From the NCBI RefSeq assembly GCF_003610255.1, contig NZ_RAPS01000001.1, positions 4,278,001-4,342,000 of the forward strand: a DNA stretch of 64,000 bases, given 5' to 3'. Below the pieces are notes generated by a model. It worked only from the letters and a program-made list of their open reading frames with translations. It ran no database searches and was not told the origin of the DNA. The position numbers and the translations under genes were made by a program. Source of the DNA: Streptomyces sp. TLI_171 (GTDB taxonomy: Bacteria; Actinomycetota; Actinomycetes; Streptomycetales; Streptomycetaceae). Positions 42,595 through 52,322 of this stretch are shown here, in pieces. Positions within the stretch are counted from its first letter, which is position 1; each line of letters starts with the position of its first letter.

Positions 42595-42640
42595 CCGCCG
42601 CCGCGGTCCGGAATTCCCTTTTCCGGTCCGCCGGCGGCGG
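42595..42640 (+). terminator. Hairpin terminator of the SAM-controlled operon
   Basis: CCGCCGCCG pairs with CGGCGGCGG, and an inner CCGGAA/TTCCGG stem is separated by an interior loop, 22 nt after the carrier stop. Confidence 0.7.
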
Positions 42641-43133
42641 CTTCGCGCGTACCCGCCCCAATAGCCGCGCACCTGCGGTTCTCCACCCGGCGGGGCGCTG
42701 CAATTCCGGCACCGGGTAGGGAGTAGAGTGCCGGTGCGGCCGTTCCCCTCCACGGCCCGGTTCAATCCTCGATTTCCGCACCGCGCTCCGCCCGTGCAGG
42801 ACCCCGTTCCGTCCCGCGCGCTGAGACATGCGCCGGACTGCTCGCCGCCCGTTCTGTCAGGCCGCCGTCAGAATTATTCCGGCGATTTGCGGTGATGCGT
42901 CCGTTATGTCCGGCGGCAATTGTCGGCCGATGTTCCTTTCGCCCCGTCATATCCCCTGCGGGGCTTGGCCTTTCCCCGAAATTTGGGCCTGTTGCACAGG
43001 GCGCATATCCGGATACATTCAGCCGCGACAGAGGCTGCGCCGTAGGGGGGGAGTCCCCAGGCCGGCCTTCCAGACCTCGGGTCCGCGTCCCGCGGATCTC
43101 TGAAGGGCCAGCACAGCACAAGGGGAGTTCGGA
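42641..43133. other. Long region upstream of the cold-shock gene
   Basis: These 493 bp are less G+C rich than the surroundings and carry no gene I can support. A possible promoter is TTGCAC (42992-42997), 16 bp, TACATT (43014-43019). It would give a 5' untranslated region of about 108 nt before the cold-shock protein, the length range of thermosensing csp leaders. A frame of about 53 codons starting with a GTG near 42730 after TAGAGT looks random. Confidence 0.5.
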
Positions 43134-43340
43134 ATGGCTCAGGGCACCGTCAAGTGGTTCAACGCCGAGAAGGGCTACGGCTTCATCGCGGTCGACGGTG
43201 GAGCGGACGTGTTCGTCCACTACAGCGCGATCCAGATGGACGGCTACCGCACCCTGGAAGAGGGCCAGCGGGTCGAGTTCGAGATCTCGCAGGGTCAGAA
43301 GGGTCCGCAGGCCGACATGGTCCGCGCCGCCGGCGCCTGA
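43134..43340 (+). CDS. Cold-shock protein (CspA family)
   Basis: The 68-residue single-stranded nucleic-acid-binding protein has RNP1 as KGYGFI and RNP2 as VFVHY. The start is MAQGTVKWFNAEKGYGF. It acts as an RNA chaperone at low temperature or in growth. The ATG follows AAGGGGAG. The predicted long leader suggests post-transcriptional control. It lies just upstream of groEL, as SCO4295 does in S. coelicolor. Confidence 0.95.
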   Translation: MAQGTVKWFNAEKGYGFIAVDGGADVFVHYSAIQMDGYRTLEEGQRVEFEISQGQKGPQADMVRAAGA

Positions 43341-43366
43341 CGGCCCGGTAGGCACCGCACGCACGA

Positions 43367-43413
43367 CCGACAGGCCCGCCCCGACGCGACGGCGTCCGGG
43401 GCGGGCCTGTCGG
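43367..43413 (+). terminator. Hairpin terminator after the cold-shock gene
   Basis: A perfect 17-bp stem, CCGACAGGCCCGCCCCG with its complement, encloses a 13-nt loop, 26 nt after the stop. Confidence 0.88.
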
Positions 43414-43467
43414 CTTGCGGCGGCGGCCCGCGGCTTTCCCCGGGGGCGCTGGCGCGAGCCGAATGGG

Positions 43468-43530
43468 CTTGCACTCGCCACCCGAGAGTGCTAATCATTG
43501 GCGTTAGCACTCACAGTGTGAGAGTGACAA
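43468..43530 (+). promoter_or_regulatory. Two tandem CIRCE (HrcA) operators and groEL promoter
   Basis: The CIRCE consensus is TTAGCACTC-N9-GAGTGCTAA. Site one is CTTGCACTC (43468-43476), 9 nt, perfect GAGTGCTAA (43486-43494). Site two is perfect TTAGCACTC (43504-43512), 9 nt, GAGTGACAA (43522-43530). Each has one perfect and one 7-of-9 half, and the two are 36 bp apart. TTGCAC (43469-43474) and TAATCA (43492-43497), 17 bp apart, form a promoter inside site one. HrcA is expected to repress groEL here. Confidence 0.88.
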
Positions 43531-43649
43531 ACGGACCGGGCCGGTGAGGCCCCGGGAGCGGTAGGGGAAGGGACCCCCGCTCGCTGGGCCGTCCGTCGCG
43601 GGCACCCCTTGGTCCGAGCAGTCGACCGTGTCCCGGAGGACCACTTCTG

Positions 43650-45272
<1,623 letters not shown>

Positions 45273-45301
45273 TCCTCCGGGATCCGACGGTCCGATCGCT
45301 T

Positions 45302-45340
45302 CGCAGGGGCGGTCTCCCTTCACGGGAGGCCGCCCCTGCG
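45302..45340 (+). terminator. Hairpin terminator after groEL
   Basis: CGCAGGGGCGG pairs with CCGCCCCTGCG, extended by a mostly paired upper stem, 30 nt after the stop codon. Confidence 0.85.
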
Positions 45341-45394
45341 GCGTTCCCGCCGGGGCCTTCCCGATGCGGCGGCGGACTGCGGGACAATGGGCGG

Positions 45395-45754
45395 ATGGCC
45401 AGTGCTGACATCGAAGCCGCCCTGCACAGTGCGCGGGCGCAGATCCTCGCCGACCTCACCGCGCGGGACGTCGCCGATGCGGCGGTCGTCTCCCTGGTGG
45501 AGGACGCCGTCACCCATCGCCGCTGGTGGCTCGAACAGTGGCCGGCCGGGTGCGAGTTCGTGCTCGGGCTGATCGCCCAGGACGTGCAGGACGCGCTGCT
45601 GGAGTCCTACGGGCGGTGGCCGCTGTGCACGGCGTGCGCGGCCGAGGAGGACGATCCGCACGCGCTCGGGGTGGAGCCGGAATTGGGGCCCGATCCGCAC
45701 TGGGTGTGCGGCAAGCGGGGCGTGGTGGTCGCCCCGGTCGGCGGCCTCGCGTGA
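45395..45754 (+). CDS. Conserved hypothetical protein with CxxC motif
   Basis: The 119-residue cytosolic protein has an N-terminal helical part (ALHSARAQILADLTARDVAD, then SLVEDAVTHRRWWLEQWPAG). A C-terminal part with PLCTAC and HWVCGK follows, a possible four-ligand metal site made from Cys and His. I recognise no named family. GACAAT lies 6 nt before the ATG. Its stop overlaps the GTG of the DUF4031 gene, so the two are coupled. Confidence 0.7.
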   Translation: MASADIEAALHSARAQILADLTARDVADAAVVSLVEDAVTHRRWWLEQWPAGCEFVLGLIAQDVQDALLESYGRWPLCTACAAEEDDPHALGVEPELGPDPHWVCGKRGVVVAPVGGLA

Positions 45755-46011
45755 TCCTGATCGATCCGCCGGACTGGCCCGGGCACGGGAAGTGGTGGTC
45801 GCACCTGGTCAGTGACGTCTCGCTGGAGGAACTGCACGCCTTCGCCGCCGAGTTGGGCGTTCCCGCGAAGGGCTTCGAGCGGGATCACTACGACCTTCCC
45901 GCGTCCTGGTACGACAGGGCGCTGGCGCTGGGCGCGACGCCGGTGGGCAGCAAGGAGCTGGTGGCCCGGCTGACGGCGGCGGGACTCAGGGTCAGGAAGG
46001 GCGGTCGGTGA
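45751..46011 (+). CDS. DUF4031 protein
   Basis: The 86-residue protein begins MILIDPPDWPGHGKWWSHLV and contains SLEELHAFAAELGVPAKGFE and RDHYDLPASWYDRALALGA, the layout of DUF4031. Function is unknown; the invariant-looking Trp, His and Asp residues suggest a small enzyme or nucleotide-binding domain. The GTG start overlaps the upstream stop (GTGA). Its last 20 nt overlap the convergent HD-domain gene. Confidence 0.82.
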   Translation: MILIDPPDWPGHGKWWSHLVSDVSLEELHAFAAELGVPAKGFERDHYDLPASWYDRALALGATPVGSKELVARLTAAGLRVRKGGR

Positions 46012-46654
46012 GCGGCCGGCTCTCCAGCTCGGCCAGCTCGTGGTGCATGTTGCGGCGGGCCTGCGCGTCGTAGCGTTCGTGCGCCTCGGGGGTGCGGTAG
46101 AGGGCGGGGAGGGCGAGCAGCTGGCGGAGGATCGCGGCGCGGCCCTCGCGGAAGGCGTCCGGGGGGACGAAGGAGTACTCGCCGCGGATGGCGGCGGTGT
46201 AGGCGGCGTAGGTCTCGGGCGGGGAGCCGAGGATCGCGAGGTCGGCGTCGCAGAGGACCTCGCCGTTGCGGTCGCCGGGGGCGGGGTGGTGGGTGACGGT
46301 GAGCCGGACCAGGCGGTCGACCTCGTGCACCAGGGGTTCGGCGAGGCCGGCCTCGCGGAGGGCACGGCAGGCGAGGCTCGCGCTGCGCTCCTCGTTCTCG
46401 GAGCGGTCGGGCCGGTAGACGGCGTCGTGGAACCAGGCGGCGAGGCGGACGGCGTCGGGGTCGTCGGCGTGTTCCGCGAGTTCGTCGACGCGGTCGAGGA
46501 CGGCCCGCAGGTGCGAGGTGGTGTGGTAGCGGCGCTGCGGCTCGGCCCAGCGGGCGAGCAGGTCGTCGGCGTAGGGCCCCGGGTCGGCGGTGGCGCCGCA
46601 GCGGGTGAGCAGGTCGTGCCAGCGAGCGGACAGCGATGCGGTCATGACGGCCAT
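45992..46654 (-). CDS. HD-domain predicted metal-dependent phosphohydrolase
   Basis: The 220-residue protein resembles the HD hydrolases described as predicted metal-dependent phosphohydrolases. Ligands are visible in RYHTTSHL, AAWFHDAVY (the HD pair) and DADLAILG. The substrate is unknown. Two ATG codons (46654 and 46645) are possible; GGAAGGGAG upstream fits the first. It is transcribed away from the ABC exporter operon. Confidence 0.82.
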   Translation of the reverse strand: MAVMTASLSARWHDLLTRCGATADPGPYADDLLARWAEPQRRYHTTSHLRAVLDRVDELAEHADDPDAVRLAAWFHDAVYRPDRSENEERSASLACRALREAGLAEPLVHEVDRLVRLTVTHHPAPGDRNGEVLCDADLAILGSPPETYAAYTAAIRGEYSFVPPDAFREGRAAILRQLLALPALYRTPEAHERYDAQARRNMHHELAELESRPLTDRPS

Positions 46655-46691
46655 TCTGCTCCCTTCCGGTGACGGGCCGATGTGATCCAGC

Positions 46692-46763
46692 GTATATGTA
46701 GTTCACCGACTTATGCCGCAGACTTGAGTACGCGGCGCGCGGCAGCTATACATACTCGGTATG
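46692..46763 (+). promoter_or_regulatory. Promoter and PadR-type operator candidates for the ABC exporter operon
   Basis: GTATATGTAG (46692-46701) recurs almost exactly as ATATATGTAG before padR (50218-50227), and CTATACATAC (46746-46755) is a related sequence in the other direction. CATACTCGGTATG (46751-46763) is a 13-bp palindrome. TTGAGT (46724-46729), 17 bp, TATACA (46747-46752) could be the promoter, overlapping the palindrome. Such A+T-rich repeats near both an exporter and its padR gene are typical of PadR control. Confidence 0.55.
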
Positions 46764-46793
46764 CAAGAGGTTCCGCTGTTCCGAGGGGGAGTC

Positions 46794-47495
46794 ATGTCCG
46801 GATCGCGAGCGCAGGCCGTCCTGCGCCTGGAGGGGGTCGGGCGGGTGCACGGCACGGGCCCGGCCGAGGTGCACGCGCTGCACCCGGTCGACCTGGAGGT
46901 GCGGGCCGGGGAGTTCCTGGCCGTGATGGGGCCCTCGGGCTCCGGGAAGTCCACGCTGCTCGCGCTGGCCGGGGGCCTGGACCGCCCGTCCACCGGCCGG
47001 GTGCTGGTGGAGGGGACGCCGCTGGAGGGGCTGAGCGCGGCGCGGATGGCCGACGTGCGCCGCCGCTCGGTCGGCTACGTGTTCCAGTCGTACAACCTGC
47101 TGCCGTCGCTGACGGCGGCGGAGAACATCGCGCTGCCCCGGGAGTTGGACGGCACCCCGGCCCGCACCGCGCGCGCCGAGGCGGTGGCGGCCCTGGCCGA
47201 ACTGGGCATCGGCGAGCTCGCCGACCGCTTCCCGGAGGAACTGTCCGGCGGGCAGCAGCAGCGGGTCGCGATCGGCCGGGCGCTGGCCGGCGAACGGCGG
47301 CTGGTGCTGGCCGACGAGCCCACCGGGGCGCTGGACACCGCCACCGGGGAAGCGGTGCTGCAGGTGCTGCGCGCGCGCTGCGACGCCGGGGCGGCCGCGG
47401 TGATGGTGACGCACGACGCGGCGCACGCGGCGTGGGCGGACCGGGTGGTCTTCCTGCGCGACGGCCGGGTCGTCGAACAGGCGGTGCGGCGGTGA
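46794..47495 (+). CDS. ABC transporter ATP-binding protein (MacB/LolD type)
   Basis: The 233-residue ATPase has Walker A GPSGSGKST, the Q-loop VFQSYNLLPSL, signature LSGGQQQR and Walker B LVLADEPTGALD followed by the H-loop VTHDA. It belongs to the class that works with FtsX-type permeases in export or peptide sensing. An in-frame ATG at 46761, 8 nt after TATACA, is an alternative leaderless start. The stop overlaps the permease GTG. Confidence 0.9.
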   Translation: MSGSRAQAVLRLEGVGRVHGTGPAEVHALHPVDLEVRAGEFLAVMGPSGSGKSTLLALAGGLDRPSTGRVLVEGTPLEGLSAARMADVRRRSVGYVFQSYNLLPSLTAAENIALPRELDGTPARTARAEAVAALAELGIGELADRFPEELSGGQQQRVAIGRALAGERRLVLADEPTGALDTATGEAVLQVLRARCDAGAAAVMVTHDAAHAAWADRVVFLRDGRVVEQAVRR

Positions 47496-50206
47496 GGGGC
47501 TGGCGGGCGGTCCTGCGGACGGCCCGGCGGGACGCCTGGCGGGCCAAGGGCCGCAGCGCGCTGGTGGTGGCGATGATCGCGCTGCCGGTGCTCGGCGCGA
47601 CCGGCGTCGACGTGGTGCACCGCAGCGGCCAGTTGAGCGCCGCCGAGCGCGCCGACCGGCTGATGGGCCGGGCCGACGCCCTGGTCGGCGCGTACGACCC
47701 GGGGCGGGCGATCGAACAGTCGGTGTTCCCGGCCGACGGCGTGCGCACCCTGCCGCTGCACCCGGACGCCGCGCCGAGCGCCGAGCAGCAGCGCGCCACC
47801 AGCACCGAACCGACCGCGCTGCTCGGCGAGTTGCTGCCGAAGGGCAGCGTCCTGACACCGGCCCGCACCGGTCCGGTGGCGTCCGTGCAGACCCGCGACG
47901 GGCTGGCCCCCGTCGGCACCTTCGAGGCCGACCTGACCGGAACGCTCTGGCAGGGCCGGCTGGACCTGGTCGGCGGCCGGGCCCCCGCCGCCGCGCACGA
48001 GGCCGCCGCCACCCGCGCCTTCCTGCGCACCACCGGGCTGCGGATCGGCGACACCGTCACCGTCCGCGGCCTGGAGCCGACCCCGTTCACGCTGACCGGC
48101 GAGGTGGAGCACCCCGGCGACCTGAACGCCGCCGAACTGGTCGCCCGCCCAGGCGAGTTGTACCGGCAACTGGACGAGGCGCAGGTCGCCGCCGGGCTCG
48201 CCCCGCAGTCGCCGGACGCCGCGCAGGCCGCCTCCCGGAAGGCCGCCTGGCTGGTCGGCCTGCCCGCCGGGGCTAGCCTCGGCTGGGAGCAGGTCCGGGA
48301 ACTCAACCGCTACGGCTACACACTGGCCGTCCGTCAGATCGCCGCGCACCCGCCCGCCGAGGCGATGGCGCGACAGGAGGCGGTCGGCGCGCAGGACGAG
48401 CGGGAGCGCTCGCTGATGACCGCCGCCACCACCGCCGCGATGGCACTGCTGGAGGTCGCCCTGCTGGCCGGCCCCGCGTTCGCGGTCGGCGCCCGCCGGG
48501 CCCGCCGCCAACTCGCCCTGCTGGGCGCGGCCGGCGGCCGCCCCGGGCACGTCCGGGCCGTGGTGCTGGGCGGCGGCCTGGTGCTCGGCGCGGCCGGGGC
48601 GGCGCTCGGCGCACTGCTCGGCGCCGGGCTGGTGGCGCTGCTGCGCACCCGGATCGAGGAGTGGGGCGGCAGCCGTTTCGGACAGCTGACGCTGCGTCCG
48701 CCCGACCTGGCGCTGATCGTCGCCGTCGGCGTGGCCACCGCGCTGCTGGCCGCCCTGCTGCCCGCGCTGCAGGCCGGCCGCCGCCCGGTGCTGGCGGGCC
48801 TGACGGACCGTGACCCGGTGCGCCGCTCCGGCCGGTGGACGCCGCTGCTGGGGCTGGCCGCCGTCCTCGGGGGCGCCGCCCTGGCCCTGTACGGGGCGGT
48901 CGCCGGGCCGGTCGGCGGGCCGCCGGTGGCCGCCGGACTGAGCGTCCGCACGCTGGCCGTGCTGTCCGGCGCGGTGCTCGCCGAGCTCGGCCTGCTGCTG
49001 TTCACCCCGCTGCTGCTGGCCGGGCTCGGCCGGCTCGCCGGCCGGCTCCCGCTCGGCCCGCGGCTCGCCCTGCGCGACGCCGCCCGGCACCGCTCCCGCA
49101 CCGCACCCGCGGTCGCCGCCGTGCTCGCCGCGGTGGCCGGGGCGGTCGCCGTCGGCGTCCACACCACCGGCGCGGAGGTCCAGGACCGGTCCTCCTACCG
49201 GCTGGAGCAGCCCGTCGGCGCCGTCCGGCTCACCCTGAACGGAGACGAGAGCGCCATGCCGCAGCTGCGCACCGCCCTGCCGCAGGACGTGCCGGACCTC
49301 GGCCCGCGCGCCGACCTCTACCGGGCGGAGTACGTGTTCTGCGAGGGCTGCCTGAGCGTGGTCCAGGCCGAGGGCGGGCAGCGCTACGGGGAGGCCGTCG
49401 CCACCCAGGCCGTGGTCGGCGACGCCCAGGTGCTGCGCAACCTGCTGGCGCTGCGCGACCGGACCGCGGAGAGCGCGCTGCTTGCCGGCAAGGCCGTGGT
49501 CACCGACCCGTCCTACCTGCACGACGGCCGGGCGGTGCTGCGGATGCAGGGCATCGGGCAGCAGGTCACCGAAGTGCGGTTGGACGCGGTGCTGGTGGAA
49601 CGCCCGGCCGCCGAACGGTACGCGCCGGTGGTGATCGCCCCGGACACGGTCCGCGGGCTCGGGCTGCAGGTCGCCCCGGCGGGCGCGGTCTGGCGGCCGG
49701 CCGCGCCGGTCGGCGAGCAGGCCGAGCAGCGGGCCGCCGCCACCGTCGCGCGGCTCGCCCCGCACGCCGAGTTCGGCGTGGAGCGCGGCTTCCGGCCCGC
49801 GGGCAGCGCCGTCCGGGTCGTGATCAGCGGCTTCGCCGCGCTGGTCGTGCTCGGCGCGGCGGTGGTCTCCACCGCGCTGGCAGCCGCCGACGCCCGCCGC
49901 GAGCGCGCCCTGCTGGCCGCGATCGGCGCCCGACCGCGCACCCGGCGCACCGTCGCCGGGCTGCAGGCCGGACTGATCGTCCTGCTCGGCGCCGTCCTCG
50001 GGACCGTCAGCGGCTTCGTCCCCGCGTTCGCGCTGCTGCGCTCCCGAGCCGCCGGGGTGCTGGGCGGACCGGCCGTGAACCTCGCCGACGCGCCGTGGGC
50101 CTCCATCGCCCTGCTCGCGCTGGGGCTGCCGGTGCTGGCCGGGCTGCTCGGCGCGCTGGGCGCCGTGCGCCACGGCGCCGGGGGCCGGGACGGATGGCGC
50201 GGATAG
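47492..50206 (+). CDS. FtsX-like ABC transporter permease
   Basis: The 904-residue permease has a first helix near the N terminus (SALVVAMIALPVLGATGVDV), a large extracytoplasmic domain, and then helix groups around residues 310-430 and 455-570. A second extracytoplasmic domain and a C-terminal three-helix bundle (FAALVVLGAAVVSTALAAA, LIVLLGAVLGTVSGF, SIALLALGLPVLAGLLGAL) follow. This two-FtsX layout is typical of MacB-like mechanotransmission systems. The GTG start overlaps the ATPase stop. Substrate unknown; the PadR downstream suggests inducible export of a toxic compound. Confidence 0.87.
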   Translation: MRGWRAVLRTARRDAWRAKGRSALVVAMIALPVLGATGVDVVHRSGQLSAAERADRLMGRADALVGAYDPGRAIEQSVFPADGVRTLPLHPDAAPSAEQQRATSTEPTALLGELLPKGSVLTPARTGPVASVQTRDGLAPVGTFEADLTGTLWQGRLDLVGGRAPAAAHEAAATRAFLRTTGLRIGDTVTVRGLEPTPFTLTGEVEHPGDLNAAELVARPGELYRQLDEAQVAAGLAPQSPDAAQAASRKAAWLVGLPAGASLGWEQVRELNRYGYTLAVRQIAAHPPAEAMARQEAVGAQDERERSLMTAATTAAMALLEVALLAGPAFAVGARRARRQLALLGAAGGRPGHVRAVVLGGGLVLGAAGAALGALLGAGLVALLRTRIEEWGGSRFGQLTLRPPDLALIVAVGVATALLAALLPALQAGRRPVLAGLTDRDPVRRSGRWTPLLGLAAVLGGAALALYGAVAGPVGGPPVAAGLSVRTLAVLSGAVLAELGLLLFTPLLLAGLGRLAGRLPLGPRLALRDAARHRSRTAPAVAAVLAAVAGAVAVGVHTTGAEVQDRSSYRLEQPVGAVRLTLNGDESAMPQLRTALPQDVPDLGPRADLYRAEYVFCEGCLSVVQAEGGQRYGEAVATQAVVGDAQVLRNLLALRDRTAESALLAGKAVVTDPSYLHDGRAVLRMQGIGQQVTEVRLDAVLVERPAAERYAPVVIAPDTVRGLGLQVAPAGAVWRPAAPVGEQAEQRAAATVARLAPHAEFGVERGFRPAGSAVRVVISGFAALVVLGAAVVSTALAAADARRERALLAAIGARPRTRRTVAGLQAGLIVLLGAVLGTVSGFVPAFALLRSRAAGVLGGPAVNLADAPWASIALLALGLPVLAGLLGALGAVRHGAGGRDGWRG

Positions 50207-50231
50207 GACGGTCGGCGATATATGTAGTCGT

Positions 50232-50576
50232 ATGACTGAACGCGCGATGCAGGAGCCGACCCTGCTGCTGCTCACCGCCCTCGCGGACGCCCCCCGGCAC
50301 GGATACGCGCTGATCCAGGAGGTCGACGCGATCTCCGGGGGGCGGGTGCGGATGCGCACCGGCACGCTCTACGGCGCCCTCGACCGGCTGCTCCAGCAGG
50401 GCCTGATCGAGGTCGCCGCCGAGGAGATCGTCGACGGCCGGGCCCGCCGCACCTACGCCCTCACCGGCGGCGGACGCGAGCTGCTCGCCGCGGAGGCCGA
50501 ACGGCTGCGCGCCGTCGCCGCCGAGGCCCAGCGCCGCCTCGGCGGCGCCGCCGGGGCGCGGGCGGCCACCGCATGA
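50232..50576 (+). CDS. PadR family transcriptional regulator
   Basis: The 114-residue PadR-type winged-helix repressor shows LLLLTALADAPRHGYALIQE, the recognition segment MRTGTLYGALDRLLQQGLIE, and a short C-terminal dimer helix. It is probably the repressor of the ABC exporter operon in which it lies. An ATATATGTAG box ends 4 nt before its ATG and may allow autoregulation. Its stop overlaps the start of the next gene. Confidence 0.9.
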   Translation: MTERAMQEPTLLLLTALADAPRHGYALIQEVDAISGGRVRMRTGTLYGALDRLLQQGLIEVAAEEIVDGRARRTYALTGGGRELLAAEAERLRAVAAEAQRRLGGAAGARAATA

Positions 50577-51520
50577 GCGCGGTGACTCCCGGCGGGCACC
50601 GCGAGGGCGTCGCGCTGCGGGCCGCCCTCGCGCTCTACCCCGCCCGCTACCGCCGCGACCGGGGCGCCGAACTCGCCGAGGTGTTCGCCGACACCACCGC
50701 CGGGGCCGGACCGCTCGGCACCGCCCGGGAGGCCCTCGACCTCGCCGGGTACGGCCTTCGGCTGCGCACCGGCCTCACCGCCACCGCGCTCGGCGGCCGC
50801 CTGCTGGCCGCCGCCGCCCCGCTGCTGGCCGGCACCCTGCTCGGCCTGTCCGCCCTGCCCGGCGACCCGCGGACCCTCCAGGTGACCGCCGCGGCCCGGG
50901 CCGGCTTCGCCGCCCCCTGGCCCCTGCTGCCGGACCACCTCGCCGTGCTGGGCCTGGCCGTGGTCCCCGTGCTGCTCGCCGCCGCCGCGCTGCTCGGCGC
51001 CTGGCGGGCCGCCCGGGTGCTGGCCGGACTGGTCGCGCTGCTCGCCGCGGTGCGGCTCGGCGCCGACCTGGTCGGCGCGGCCGACGGGTGGCTGCTGATG
51101 TGGAACGCCACCGCGCTGCTGCCCTACCTGCTCGGCGGAGCGCTGTTCGCGGCCGCGCCTCCCGACCTGCTGGAACGCCCCGCCCGCCGATCGGTCGCGG
51201 TCGGTGCGGGCGTCGGCCTGCTGGTGACGCGCGCTCAGGGCGGCTACGACAGCCGCCACCTGATGGACGGTTGGATGCCGCTGCTGCTGCTCGCCGTCCC
51301 GCTGCTGCTGGTGCTGTTCGCCGCCCGCGACCGCCTGCTGCCCGCCGCGGCCGGCCTCGCCGTGCTGCCGCTCACCGCCGCGTTCAGCCTGTTCAGCCTC
51401 TGGGGCCAGGTCGGCGGCCTGTGGCCGCTGGTGCCGGACGTGGCGGCGGGCGCGCTGGCGCTGGCGCTGGCCGGACGGTTGCTGGCGGGCCGTCAGCGGC
51501 AGCGGCGCCCGGCGGCCTGA
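50573..51520 (+). CDS. Multi-helix membrane protein following padR
   Basis: The 315-residue protein starts with a cytosolic segment (ALALYPARYRRDRGAELAEV) seen in proteins encoded next to PadR genes. It then has about seven or eight helices. No transporter motif is seen. The ATG overlaps the padR stop (ATGA), so expression is coupled to the exporter operon. Function unknown, perhaps sensing or assisting the ABC system. Confidence 0.75.
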   Translation: MSAVTPGGHREGVALRAALALYPARYRRDRGAELAEVFADTTAGAGPLGTAREALDLAGYGLRLRTGLTATALGGRLLAAAAPLLAGTLLGLSALPGDPRTLQVTAAARAGFAAPWPLLPDHLAVLGLAVVPVLLAAAALLGAWRAARVLAGLVALLAAVRLGADLVGAADGWLLMWNATALLPYLLGGALFAAAPPDLLERPARRSVAVGAGVGLLVTRAQGGYDSRHLMDGWMPLLLLAVPLLLVLFAARDRLLPAAAGLAVLPLTAAFSLFSLWGQVGGLWPLVPDVAAGALALALAGRLLAGRQRQRRPAA

Positions 51521-51610
51521 CGGGGGCGAACGGGACGCGAACGGCGGAGGAAGCGGGGCCGAACGGCCGAGGGGGGTCGCCCGGGGCCGGGCGATGTGGC
51601 AGGCTATCGG

Positions 51611-51626
51611 ATATGTCTAGACCAAT
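51611..51626. promoter_or_regulatory. DasR-like sequence over the cutC start codon
   Basis: ATATGTCTAGACCAAT matches the dre palindrome at 12 of 16 positions, with the core TGTCTAGACC nine of ten. The cutC ATG lies inside it. If bound it would block transcription or elongation. A chance match is possible. Confidence 0.4.
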
Positions 51627-52299
51627 GTTCGAAGTCATCGCGCTGACCCCCCAGGATGCCCGGGCCGCCGAGTCGGGCGGCGCCGACCGCCTCGAACTGG
51701 TCACCGACATGGCCGCCGACGGGCTCACCCCCGCGGTGCGGGACTTCGCGGCCATCCGCGCCGCCGTCGACCTCCCGCTGCGCGTCATGCTCCGCATCCG
51801 CGACGGCTTCACCCCCGGCGACCTCGACGAGCTGCTCGGCCGCGCCGCGACGCTGCGCGCCGAGGGCGCGGAGGAGTTCGTCTTCGGCTTCCTCACCGCC
51901 GACGGCGCGATCGACCTCGCCGCGACCCGCGCCGTCGCCGACGCCGTCCCCGGCTGCCGTTGGACATTCCACCGGGCCATCGACCACAGCGCCGACCGCT
52001 CCGAGGTCCGCGCCGCCGTCGCCGACCTCCCGGGCCTGGACACCTTCCTCACCTCCGGCGCCGCCTCCGGCGTCGACGCCGGCCAGGAGGTCCTGCACGG
52101 CGAGCTCGCCAAGTCCGGCGAACCCGGCTACCGCCAGCGGATCCTGGTCGGCGGCGGCCTGCGCGCCGAGCACGTCCCCGACCTCCGCGCCGCGGGCTTC
52201 GACGCCTTCCACATCGGCGGGGCCGTCCGCACCGGCGGCTGGACCGGCGCGGTCGACCCGGCCAAGGTCGAGGAGTGGCGCACGCTCATCGGCGGCTGA
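51613..52299 (+). CDS. cutC: CutC family copper homeostasis protein
   Basis: The 228-residue TIM-barrel protein of the CutC family begins MSRPMFEVIALTPQDARAAE and has GGADRLELVTDMAADGLTPA, MLRIRDGF, EFVFGFLTADGAID, and CRWTFHRAIDH, the conserved phosphate- or metal-site residues. Bacterial CutC was linked to copper tolerance, but the biochemical role is unsettled. ATG 51613 has CAGGCT 7 nt upstream; ATG 51625 is an alternative. It stands alone after the exporter operon. Confidence 0.88.
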   Translation: MSRPMFEVIALTPQDARAAESGGADRLELVTDMAADGLTPAVRDFAAIRAAVDLPLRVMLRIRDGFTPGDLDELLGRAATLRAEGAEEFVFGFLTADGAIDLAATRAVADAVPGCRWTFHRAIDHSADRSEVRAAVADLPGLDTFLTSGAASGVDAGQEVLHGELAKSGEPGYRQRILVGGGLRAEHVPDLRAAGFDAFHIGGAVRTGGWTGAVDPAKVEEWRTLIGG

Positions 52300-52322
52300 G
52301 GACGCACCCCGCGGCCCCCGGA

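Noticed and set aside
43531..43649. groES upstream of groEL
   Set aside because: Only 120 nt of leader without a coding frame; this is the stand-alone groEL type.
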